Below, piece after piece: positions 33,856-41,613 of a stretch of DNA of 64,000 nt. The translations under genes and the position numbers were made by a program. Positions within the stretch are counted from its first letter, which is position 1. Every line of letters starts with the position of its first letter. The stretch spans positions 147,111 through 211,110 of the forward strand of contig CAYTXG010000002.1 in the NCBI GenBank assembly GCA_964441025.1, written 5' to 3'. Under the pieces are notes generated by a model. It was not told the origin of the DNA and searched no databases. It worked only from the letters and a program-made list of their open reading frames with translations. This stretch comes from JAAZIN01 sp964441025 (lineage in GTDB: Bacteria > Bacillota > Dethiobacteria > DTU022).

Positions 33856-35151
33856 CTAAAGCGACGGCGCAACTCCTTCAGTCATGCTCTGCATCGTATT
33901 TTTGTAGATCTTTCCCCCCTTCATGATGAGACGCATATTCCTCTTATCTACCAGGATCTCCGCATCCTCAATAGGATCGCCTTCAACAAGCAGCAGATCC
34001 GCAAAGGAGCCCTGATCCAGAATCCCCACCTTTCCCTGGGGGTAGGGGTCGCGGTAGCTGGTCAGCTTGAACATCTCGTGCGCATTGCCTGTGGCGCTTT
34101 TTAGCGCCTCCAGGCTGCCCAGCACCTTTTTGCGAGCTCTGAACTCTGTGAGCTGGTAAGTCTCGTTGGCGTAACGATCCATCAACAGATCTGTGCCGAA
34201 CACCGTTTTCAGATTGTACTTGCCGATTAGCTCGGCCTGCCTCTCGGTGGCCCTTTTAACCTGGAGCCGTTTTTTATTTGTCTCCACATTCTTGGTCAAT
34301 GTGGAGATGATATCGTCAAAATGGAAGGCAAACTGGGGGCACAACCAGATCCCCTTATCCGCAATCATCCGGGAAACCCCGTCGTCCATCAGCGAGGCAT
34401 GTTCAAAACCCATCACGCCTGCTTCCGCGGCGCGCCACATGGCCTGGGGCGTGTACAGGTGGGCAAATACATAGGTGCCGAAATCCGCCGCCGCCTGCAC
34501 CGCCGCCTGCATCTCCTCCAGGGTGTATTGGACCGAATACAGGGGATCATAGATCGAACCGATTCCCCCCCCCGCCATAATCTTGATCTGTGAAGCGCCC
34601 AGAAACAGCTGCTCCCGGACGGCCCGCAGCACATTGTCAACGCCGTCGGCCGTCACAAAAACCCCGGTCTTCATTATGGGCGATTCATGCCCCAGCACGG
34701 TATGCTCCTGGGCGCGGCTGCCCCGGAAATCGGAATGGCCGCTCGTCTGCGAGATGGCGCCGTTGGAAGGATAGATCCGGGGCCCGTCAATATAACCGTT
34801 ATCAATACTGCGCTTGATCCCGTATGTCATACCCCCGGCATCGCGAATGGTGGTAAAACCGCGGTAAAGAATATCCTCCGCATTTTTTGCCGCCCGCACC
34901 GCCACCTCATCTATGCGCATGCCGTCCAGCTCTTTTGGGATGTCGGAAATTGATATGTGAACATGACAATCGATCAGCCCCGGAATGGTGGTAAAATTTT
35001 CTGCGTCAATAACAGTGTCGAAAGCTGTTTCGCCGACCTCGCTGGAGGTCATCTCGGTGATGAGATCGTTTTCGATGACTATGTTCATTCCGCGCTTCAG
35101 GGCGCTGGAATATCCATCGAAAACATTGGCCCGCTTGATCAAGCATTTCAT
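33856..35151 (-). CDS. Metal-dependent amidohydrolase, dipeptidase/prolidase-like
   Basis: A 431-residue amidohydrolase-superfamily enzyme. Metal and catalytic residues are visible: IDCHVHI (residues 60-66), ASQIKIMAGGG with the probable carboxylated Lys, VFAHLYTP, GFEHASLMDD, and FGTDLLMD with the catalytic Asp. SDFRGSRAQE and SQTSGHSD agree with the branch that includes Xaa-Pro and other carboxypeptidase-like dipeptidases. No signal peptide, so it acts in the cytoplasm. It lies between the M42 aminopeptidase and the peptide importer, which supports cleavage of imported peptides. Exact substrate is unknown. Confidence 0.87.
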   Translation of the reverse strand: MKCLIKRANVFDGYSSALKRGMNIVIENDLITEMTSSEVGETAFDTVIDAENFTTIPGLIDCHVHISISDIPKELDGMRIDEVAVRAAKNAEDILYRGFTTIRDAGGMTYGIKRSIDNGYIDGPRIYPSNGAISQTSGHSDFRGSRAQEHTVLGHESPIMKTGVFVTADGVDNVLRAVREQLFLGASQIKIMAGGGIGSIYDPLYSVQYTLEEMQAAVQAAADFGTYVFAHLYTPQAMWRAAEAGVMGFEHASLMDDGVSRMIADKGIWLCPQFAFHFDDIISTLTKNVETNKKRLQVKRATERQAELIGKYNLKTVFGTDLLMDRYANETYQLTEFRARKKVLGSLEALKSATGNAHEMFKLTSYRDPYPQGKVGILDQGSFADLLLVEGDPIEDAEILVDKRNMRLIMKGGKIYKNTMQSMTEGVAPSL

Positions 35152-35187
35152 GAACAGGACTCCTTTCCGCAGCCTTGGATAAATACC

Positions 35188-36210
35188 TTATTTCAAAAAA
35201 TCAGCATCTGCAGCCAGCACCGCAGCGAGCAGGCGGGCCGCATCCACAACATCCTCCAGGGCGCACATTTCCACCGGGGTATGGGAGTAGCGCGCGGCTA
35301 TGGACAAACCGGAAACAGGCACTCCCAGCGACGACAGCTGGATTGCACCGGCATCGGTGCCGGCGGTATGGGAAATTTCATTTTGAAAGGGGATCTCCCG
35401 GGAACGGGCGATGTTTTTGATATGCCTGACCAGCCCCGGATCGCACATTGCAGAGAGGTCATACAGCTTTACGGCCGGCCCGCCGCCCAGCCGCATGGTA
35501 ATCTCCCCGCTGTAAGCGGGACAATCGCCGGTATGGCAAATATCCACGACCAGGGCCAGATCGGGGCGGACTCTCTCCGCAGCCGGGCCGGCGCCCCGCG
35601 CCCGCAGTTCTTCATGGACGGTAAACACATAGTAAACATCATTGCCTCCCGGGGGCCGCATCGCCGCCGCCAGCAGCAGGACCACGCATCCGATCAGATC
35701 ATCCAGGTACGGGGAGAGAAGCTTGTTGCCCGATATTTTGCGCGCCTGCCCGTCAAAAACAGCCACATCGCCGGGTTGAACCAGGCTTTCCGCCTCCTCC
35801 CGGTTCCGGGCGCCAATATCCACGTACATATCCTCGATCTTCACCTGTTCAAAACTCTTTTTGCGCACCCCCTCAAAATCTGAGCAAAATAGAACGCCCT
35901 CCGTTCCGTTCAAAAAACGAAGGGGAAAACCGATGAGCCGGGCGGCGGGGTGAGCGCCAATGGGAACAACTCTTAAAAAGCCCTGCTCATCAATGCGCGA
36001 GGCCATAAACCCGATCACATCCATGTGTGCGGCGGCAAGAATGCGGGGCCCTGCGCCCTTTTTTCGGCAGATCAGGGAGCCCAAAGGGTCAACGGATATT
36101 TCATCCACATATGGGCGCACCATCTCTGCGATTACCTCTGCGCAGCCCTGCTCATGACCCGCGGGACCTGCCGCTTTGAGCAGGCGGTTCAGCGCTGATA
36201 GAGGGTTCAT
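35188..36210 (-). CDS. M42-family aminopeptidase
   Basis: Cytoplasmic metallo-aminopeptidase of about 340 residues. The two-metal site residues appear as ILAAAHMDVIGF (His, Asp), SPYLDDLIGC (Asp), FTVHEELRARGAG (Glu pair), LVVDICHTGD (Asp) and RYSHTPVEM (His). Family members are tetrahedral dodecamers that trim peptides. I use ATG 36210, with AGGTG upstream; a GTG three codons earlier is possible. First gene of the peptide-use operon. Confidence 0.9.
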   Translation of the reverse strand: MNPLSALNRLLKAAGPAGHEQGCAEVIAEMVRPYVDEISVDPLGSLICRKKGAGPRILAAAHMDVIGFMASRIDEQGFLRVVPIGAHPAARLIGFPLRFLNGTEGVLFCSDFEGVRKKSFEQVKIEDMYVDIGARNREEAESLVQPGDVAVFDGQARKISGNKLLSPYLDDLIGCVVLLLAAAMRPPGGNDVYYVFTVHEELRARGAGPAAERVRPDLALVVDICHTGDCPAYSGEITMRLGGGPAVKLYDLSAMCDPGLVRHIKNIARSREIPFQNEISHTAGTDAGAIQLSSLGVPVSGLSIAARYSHTPVEMCALEDVVDAARLLAAVLAADADFLK

Positions 36211-36284
36211 TCCAAGCACCTCGCCTTAATGTATCTCATGCTATTGACGGCCTCTGCGGCCCGGCTCTCCTCCAACCTGTAAAA

Positions 36285-36314
36285 AGCATAGCGGCACAGT
36301 GGTGTTAAAGTCAA
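36285..36314 (-). promoter_or_regulatory. Promoter of the peptide-use operon
   Basis: TTGACT (36314-36309), 18 bases, TATGCT (36290-36285) on the minus strand, about 75 bases before ATG 36210. The direct repeats begin just 11 bases upstream of the -35 box. Confidence 0.55.
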
Positions 36315-36324
36315 GACAACTTAA

Positions 36325-36421
36325 GCATTTTCGACGATGTATAAAGTTACTTGACAAATTAGGCATTTCCGACGATGTATAAAGTGCCCGCCCCTCTTGC
36401 TTTTCCGACGGCGTATAGAAG
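36325..36421. repeat. Three direct repeats upstream of the peptide-use operon, probable regulator sites
   Basis: Units of 23 bases start at 36325, 36363 and 36399: GCATTTTCGACGATGTATAA(AGT), GCATTTCCGACGATGTATAA(AGT) and GCTTTTCCGACGGCGTATAG(AAG). Spacing is 38 and 36 bases. They lie directly upstream of the -35 box, a normal place for an activator. The adjacent TetR-family protein is a candidate binder, by position only. Confidence 0.7.
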
Positions 36422-36694
36422 AGCTGGCGGAAGTGCACTCAGGCCCGGAGGCATAACTTAAACAGCCGCCTGGCTCAGCCTTATCACCTGGAAAGGGCCG
36501 CGCCGGAATAGCGCTAAGTAATCGTGCAGTGCACTGTAATGGAGGATCGTGTTATGTACTTCCAACGAAAGAGAGGCGACTTTTCGCCTTTGGGGGCGGG
36601 GAGGCAGGCCTTTGCCCGCACGGGGGCTGCACGGGGCGGTGCAGCGCAAGAGGGAGGTATTGAAGAGATACCGCCGTAGCCGCCGGCGGCCTGC
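36422..36694. other. Intergenic region between the direct repeats and the TetR gene
   Basis: About 270 GC-rich bases with no supported gene. Short inverted repeats such as GTGCAGTGCAC near 36532 are present. Nothing else is recognised. Confidence 0.35.
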
Positions 36695-37345
36695 TTACTC
36701 GCAGGCGGGGGGTTCAGCAGCCGCCGCATTTGGCGAAGCGGCAGTTTCGGGATAGAGACCGTCCTTGAGAAAGATGCGCTTCAGTTTTTCAGCCCCCTCT
36801 TTTATGATATATTCTTGAAACAGCCTCTGCTTGCCAAAAAGGAGCTGAAAGCGCAGGGCGGCTCCAAATGAGTACCACAGGGCCATGCCTTCCTTGAACC
36901 GGTGATCACAGATAATCCCCGCATCGATAAACGGGCGGATCTGGGAAAATTGCGTCTCCCAAACATGGACCGTGAAAGCCAGCAGAACGGTATCATCGGG
37001 ATTGACATCCAGAAGATATTTATATTTGGCCCTCAGCCAGGGAAGATCAGTAGCGGCCATCTCGATGCGGTTGTCGATAAACTTGCAGAACACCTCCACC
37101 GGATCGCATCCTGGGCAGAGGTGGGGAATCTTGTAATCATGTTGATCCTGCATATAGCGAAAGTACTGGTACAGCATATTCTCCTTGCCTTCGAAATAAT
37201 AGGCAACAGATGTCCGGTGCAAAAAGCATTTTTTAGCCACGGAGCCGAAGGTAACGGCCGGCAGACCCTCCTCCTCGATGATCTCCGTGATGGCATCGAA
37301 AATATGAGAAATATTGTTTATGCTAAGGTCTGCTGCTTTTTCCAC
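36695..37345 (-). CDS. TetR/AcrR-family transcriptional regulator
   Basis: A 216-residue regulator. The N-terminal helix-turn-helix is around residues 28-60: GLPAVTFGSVAKKCFLHRTSVAYYFEGKENMLYQYF, here cited only as the TetR pattern with SVAYYFEGKE in place of the common GxLYYHFxSKE. The ligand domain contains CPGC (about 76-79), which could sense metal or redox but is unproved. The C-terminus is Ala/Pro-rich. The start is GTG at 37345 with a weak ribosome site. It follows the acidic-tailed LCP gene by 42 bases and precedes the peptide-use operon, which it may control. Confidence 0.82.
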   Translation of the reverse strand: MEKAADLSINNISHIFDAITEIIEEEGLPAVTFGSVAKKCFLHRTSVAYYFEGKENMLYQYFRYMQDQHDYKIPHLCPGCDPVEVFCKFIDNRIEMAATDLPWLRAKYKYLLDVNPDDTVLLAFTVHVWETQFSQIRPFIDAGIICDHRFKEGMALWYSFGAALRFQLLFGKQRLFQEYIIKEGAEKLKRIFLKDGLYPETAASPNAAAAEPPACE

Positions 37346-37387
37346 CGCGGCCGCTCTCTCCCTTCAGGGGGGGCGCTTCCTTTATTT

Positions 37388-38629
37388 TTACTTCCCCGTG
37401 CCGGCGCCTTCTGTACCGCTGTCACCACTATCAGCGCCGTCGCCGGAGTCGCCTGTCTCGTCTTCCCCACCCTCTCCGTTTTCCGGATCCTCTTCCCCGC
37501 CGCCCTCGTCTCCCTCCTGCTCCGCTTCGTCATCCTCCAGCTCATCCGGATCCTCCCCGGGAATGTGTTCAGCTCCGGAGTGCTCCAGCCACTCCGAAGG
37601 GAGCGGCTCGGGCGACCTGTAGCTGGGGCCGGGCAGGGTGATCTGCTCCCTGGGCGGCACATCGGCCCCGAAAACCTCCTTGATCAGCTTCACCCTGAGC
37701 TGTTCATCCACGACCACATAGGATATATCCAGACCCCCCTGGGGCGCAAACTGGATGCTGCCGGTGAAAACATGTGCGGTGATGGTATCTGCTTTTACCC
37801 TCAATCCGAACAGGGCCAGCTGCACAATCTGGGCCGTGTTCAGGTTTGTCTCAATGCTGTGCTGGGCGGAGCGGTAGAGCGCCGGAATATCCTTGAGCCT
37901 GCCCTGCTTCCTGATCTGTTTAAAAGCCTCGATCATGATCTCCTGCTGCCGGGCGGCCCTGCCGAAATCTCCGCCCACACTGCGGTCCCGGACATAGATG
38001 AGAAATTTATTGCCGTCAAGAAGCTGGTAGCCCTGATCCAGCAGTAGATAACCCCGCCCGAAATCGGACCTGACAGGATATTTCACATCAAAGTAGACCC
38101 CGCCGACGCGGTCAACCATTTCGCGAACGCCGTCCATATCTACAGATACATAATAATGGATGGGGACGCCGCCCAGAAAATCCTCGACGGTGCCGATGAC
38201 GGTATCAATGCCGCTTTGATGGGGGTCCCCGGCAGCCTCACGGCGGTATCCGTACATATAGGAATGGTTGATCTTATCATAGATTTCGCTGTTCGCGATC
38301 TTCACATAACTGTCCCGGGGGATGCTGAGCAGAGAAACATCCCTGCTTTTCAAGTCAATGGAGGCGATCATGAGCGTGTCGGGTCGGAAGATGGAATAGA
38401 CCCCCTCCCTGCCGGCATCGCGGTCAAAACCGAGCAGAAGAATGTTGACCCGCCCGGGAGTGATATCTTTAGCCGTGACGCCGCCGCTCCACCTCTCGCC
38501 GCTGCTCTTGAAAAAGAGCGACGGGAAAAAAAAGTAGGCGGCGCCGAAGGCGGTCAGCGCTACAAATACAGCCAGAAAGGCGGTTCTACCGACGAGGTTT
38601 CGTCTCTTTTTTTTCATAATTCCCAACAT
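37388..38629 (-). CDS. LytR-CpsA-Psr (LCP) protein with acidic C-terminal tail
   Basis: Membrane-anchored phosphotransferase that attaches polyprenyl-linked polymers to peptidoglycan. Of 413 residues, one anchor segment is at about 14-34. The LCP domain spans about 58-315, with NILLLGFDRDAG, RPDTLMIASID, LSIPRDSYVKI (conserved Arg and Asp), INHSYMYG and an RQQEIM segment. The last 75 residues are almost only Glu, Asp and Gly (EDDEAEQEGDEGGGEEDP), a disordered acidic tail outside the cell. It has its own strong promoter. Two further LCP genes lie upstream. Confidence 0.92.
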   Translation of the reverse strand: MLGIMKKKRRNLVGRTAFLAVFVALTAFGAAYFFFPSLFFKSSGERWSGGVTAKDITPGRVNILLLGFDRDAGREGVYSIFRPDTLMIASIDLKSRDVSLLSIPRDSYVKIANSEIYDKINHSYMYGYRREAAGDPHQSGIDTVIGTVEDFLGGVPIHYYVSVDMDGVREMVDRVGGVYFDVKYPVRSDFGRGYLLLDQGYQLLDGNKFLIYVRDRSVGGDFGRAARQQEIMIEAFKQIRKQGRLKDIPALYRSAQHSIETNLNTAQIVQLALFGLRVKADTITAHVFTGSIQFAPQGGLDISYVVVDEQLRVKLIKEVFGADVPPREQITLPGPSYRSPEPLPSEWLEHSGAEHIPGEDPDELEDDEAEQEGDEGGGEEDPENGEGGEDETGDSGDGADSGDSGTEGAGTGK

Positions 38630-38663
38630 CCTAACATTCCTTTGAATTCGCCGTCCAGAACAA

Positions 38664-38691
38664 ATTATAACGAGATCGCGGAATTTGTCAA
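38664..38691 (-). promoter_or_regulatory. Strong sigma-A promoter before the acidic-tailed LCP gene
   Basis: Consensus TTGACA (38691-38686) and consensus TATAAT (38669-38664) separated by 16 bases on the minus strand, 35 bases before ATG 38629. It lies directly after a hairpin that may end the upstream operon. Confidence 0.88.
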
Positions 38692-38735
38692 ATCAGGGCT
38701 TCCTGCAATTTTTGGGTTTTGCAAAAAGCCCTGAT
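38692..38735 (-). terminator. Hairpin between two LCP genes
   Basis: ATCAGGGCTT and AAGCCCTGAT form a ten-pair stem around a 24-base loop, 80 bases past the upstream LCP stop. On the minus strand it is followed by TTGACAAATT, which doubles as the next promoter. Probably a partial terminator. Confidence 0.5.
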
Positions 38736-38814
38736 CACTCTTTAAACGGCAACCCGGAGAGCTGCTCATAAAATCAAGCCGCCGGGATCATCAATCTGAA
38801 TCCTTCTCTTCAGT

Positions 38815-39774
38815 TCATCTCAGGGAGAAAACTTCCTTGACGATCCGTGCCTTTGTTTCGTCGTCCAGTATGAGCCTCTTTTCATCATCGCCATCAATGT
38901 ATTCCCCCTGCAGGGTATAATCGTTCACCGCGCTGATGTCGAGATGTTCGCGGGCAAAGGCAACGAGAGAGATGATCTGATCGAGTTGCAAATCCGTATC
39001 CAGACTGTCCTGATAAGCCTGGTAAGTGGGAATTACCTGGCGAAATCGTCCCATCTTTTTAAAATGGCGAAGCGTCGCCAGAAGCAATTTCTTCTGCCTC
39101 CCTATTCTCATCAAATCGTCCCCGGTGTCAGAGTCAATATAGGTCAGATATTGCATGTAGGCGCGCCCATCCAGCAGTTGCGGCCCCACATAAATATCTT
39201 CCGCAGGGGTGGGGCCGGGGATCATCATATCCACATCAAATTCCACTCCGCCCATGGAATCGATGAGCTGCTCGAATCCCTTCATGTCAACGGCAATATA
39301 GTAATGCAGCCTGACTCCGCCCAGAAGCGTCTCTACGGTCTTCAGAATGCAGTCGATCCCCTGCCCGTAGTCTTCTTCCTCTCCCAGCCCACTGCCTAAT
39401 CTGTAAGCCAGCTGGATTCGTTCCATTTTTCCTGTACCGGCGATTTTAACATAAGAGTCGCGGGGGATACTCAGCAGCGTCAGGGAATTGCGATCGAAGT
39501 TTACCGATGCCACCATGAGCGTGTCCGCCAGATTACCGACATTGTTCCCCTGGGAAAAATCCTGGCCAAATCCGATAATGGCTATATTTAGAATACGTTC
39601 GACCGATGAGGCCCCCTGTTCAGACCGGGCATTAAAATCGCTCCTGAAAAGATAAGCGGGATTGTAAAATACCCGGTACATGCCCACCGCGATTACGGCC
39701 ACCGAAACCAGCAAGATGACAGATGCCAGAGCCAGGGAAAAATATAATTTTTCCGAAGATGATAATTTACGCAT
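38815..39774 (-). CDS. LytR-CpsA-Psr (LCP) protein, plain form
   Basis: A 319-residue LCP phosphotransferase with an anchor segment at about 12-33 (SLALASVILLVSVAVIAVGMY) and a single LCP domain. Motifs are LNIAIIGFGQDFS, NLADTLMVASVN, LSIPRDSYVKIAG, LHYYIAVDMKGFEQLIDSMGG, and RIGRQKKLLLATL. No extra C-terminal domain. It ends the long operon of glycan genes; the GT-C gene is 32 bases upstream. Confidence 0.92.
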   Translation of the reverse strand: MRKLSSSEKLYFSLALASVILLVSVAVIAVGMYRVFYNPAYLFRSDFNARSEQGASSVERILNIAIIGFGQDFSQGNNVGNLADTLMVASVNFDRNSLTLLSIPRDSYVKIAGTGKMERIQLAYRLGSGLGEEEDYGQGIDCILKTVETLLGGVRLHYYIAVDMKGFEQLIDSMGGVEFDVDMMIPGPTPAEDIYVGPQLLDGRAYMQYLTYIDSDTGDDLMRIGRQKKLLLATLRHFKKMGRFRQVIPTYQAYQDSLDTDLQLDQIISLVAFAREHLDISAVNDYTLQGEYIDGDDEKRLILDDETKARIVKEVFSLR

Positions 39775-39806
39775 GTTCCGGCCCCCTTTCCCAAAAAGGG
39801 CAGCGC

Positions 39807-41585
39807 CTATTTGACCAACTCATACAGGGTGGCGTCCCGGTAGCTGCCCCTGATCCGGGGAATAGAGCAAACCCTGCTCCCCAATCCCCGGTCCTTCAGA
39901 ATCTCATACAGGGTATGCGAATACGACTCATTAACAAGCACAAATACTCTCTTGCTCAAAAGCGGATCTGCCCATAAAAATTCATCTGTCAGGCCCTTCT
40001 TCATCAGATAATAACTCAAAATCGAATCTGATGGAGGCGGGGCCATAACGCAATCGCCTTCTCGCAGCAGCGGAGCCAGCATTTCCACAATCTCGGGCGC
40101 CTCCTCCAAAGAACCCGTTTCGTATGACTGGCTGATTGCCCCCGAGCTCAATGATTGAATCGATAGAAAAGTCGAAAGGGCTACTACTATGATAGCATAT
40201 ATGGCATCCCCATGCCGTTGTTTTTTTGGCCGGGACCTGTACCGTGAAAGCAGATAGTCCAGCCCGGCCGAAACAGCCAGGGTATAGATAAAGGCATAGA
40301 AGATCCAAACCCGCAGCGAAGGCGCTACCTTCTGAATCAACAACAACGGAATGGGAATAACCATTGCCGGAATCAGCAGCAAGTTGATCTTTTTATAAAA
40401 CAATATGCAGATTATAACTGACGCAACAAACAATATTTGCAGCACCGGGGGTATGTCCCGGTTGAGTTGCTGCCACAGGGATATAGCCGTATTTGGCCAT
40501 AACTTGATCAAAGAGCTCCAGCTTAAAGGTAAAACAACACGATTGGCCGTCATTGCATTCCAGCCGGAGACGATAAAAACGGGCATGTAAAATATAGCGG
40601 TAAGCAGACCCGTTACAAATAGAGCGGTAAACATCTCCTTCAATCTATGGAAGCGCTGAACCCTGTCATGCTGCATGATTATGGACAGAAAAAGCCAACA
40701 AACAGCTATTCCAAAAGGATAGGCCATTACAGGAACCGTATAGAAGCCCAGCGCTGCACATAAAGCCAGCAGCGCCCAGACAAATGTGCTGCTGTTCTTC
40801 TGCAGGTAGGAAGCCAGAAAAAGAACGCAAAGAAATAAAAAAACCATAAGGGTATATCCCCGTGCATTTACCGAAAATTCGATCAGCAGCGAAGAGGAAG
40901 CCACTAGGCCGGCTGTCAAAAGAGCGGCCCTTCGGGTTGAAATGCGGCGGGCAACAGCATAGGCCGCCGGGATGCAGAGAACCCCAAAAATGTAGGCCGG
41001 CAAGCGGATCGCCCACGGTTCGCTCCCAAAAATCAGGTATGAGCATCGCATCAGGATTGTGTGCAGGATATGATTGTTCGGAGTGACATAGTATGAGGCT
41101 ATTACCACGAAAGGGCGTGCTGCGTAATACAGAAAACTTCCGGTTTCGTCGTATTTAAGGGATTGGTTCAGGAGGGAAAGCCTGACCAGCAGGGCCAGTA
41201 TCATTAGAATCAGTAAAGCAATATAGCCGGCCTTATTCTCCCGAAAATCCCGCCTGAAGGGATATTTTCTTGCACGGGCGATCAGCCTGATTGCAGAATG
41301 TCCCAATTCCCGGAGATACAATGCCACTCTCTTTCGTGCCAAAAACAGCGCAAGGGAGCCGCAGATTGCTACGACTCCCGTAATTTTTAGCCGGTTGCAT
41401 ATTTGCCTGTACCATACCTCGTCAAAGATTGAAGCGCTCCCCCCGAATGCCATTGAATCAATTTTACTTTTGACAATACTGTACGGAGCCAAGGAGCCCG
41501 CCAACATGGCCGCACCGCATAAAAAGAGCAGCGTTATAACAATCCAAATCAATGTCGAGATAGCTTTATTACGGCAAGGGAGCAT
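39807..41585 (-). CDS. GT-C type membrane glycosyltransferase, long N-terminal extension
   Basis: A 592-residue membrane protein with about 12-13 hydrophobic segments. Two segments in the first 100 residues precede the usual GT-C core, which begins near residue 123. The first core loop has NQSLKYDETGSFLYYAARP, in which Asp-Glu corresponds to the GT-C acidic motif. A second region, SVNARGYTLMVF, resembles the SAEVKQYS loop of the other GT-C genes here. It is otherwise distant from those genes. The C-terminal part is soluble and external. The ATG at 41585 has AAGGAGG. Donor and acceptor are unknown. Confidence 0.8.
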   Translation of the reverse strand: MLPCRNKAISTLIWIVITLLFLCGAAMLAGSLAPYSIVKSKIDSMAFGGSASIFDEVWYRQICNRLKITGVVAICGSLALFLARKRVALYLRELGHSAIRLIARARKYPFRRDFRENKAGYIALLILMILALLVRLSLLNQSLKYDETGSFLYYAARPFVVIASYYVTPNNHILHTILMRCSYLIFGSEPWAIRLPAYIFGVLCIPAAYAVARRISTRRAALLTAGLVASSSLLIEFSVNARGYTLMVFLFLCVLFLASYLQKNSSTFVWALLALCAALGFYTVPVMAYPFGIAVCWLFLSIIMQHDRVQRFHRLKEMFTALFVTGLLTAIFYMPVFIVSGWNAMTANRVVLPLSWSSLIKLWPNTAISLWQQLNRDIPPVLQILFVASVIICILFYKKINLLLIPAMVIPIPLLLIQKVAPSLRVWIFYAFIYTLAVSAGLDYLLSRYRSRPKKQRHGDAIYAIIVVALSTFLSIQSLSSGAISQSYETGSLEEAPEIVEMLAPLLREGDCVMAPPPSDSILSYYLMKKGLTDEFLWADPLLSKRVFVLVNESYSHTLYEILKDRGLGSRVCSIPRIRGSYRDATLYELVK

Positions 41586-41613
41586 CTTTTTGCCTCCTTA
41601 ACTGTCCATCTGC

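Noticed and set aside
36325..36421. CRISPR array
   Set aside because: Only three diverging repeats with 13-15-base gaps; spacing and placement fit regulator sites beside a promoter.
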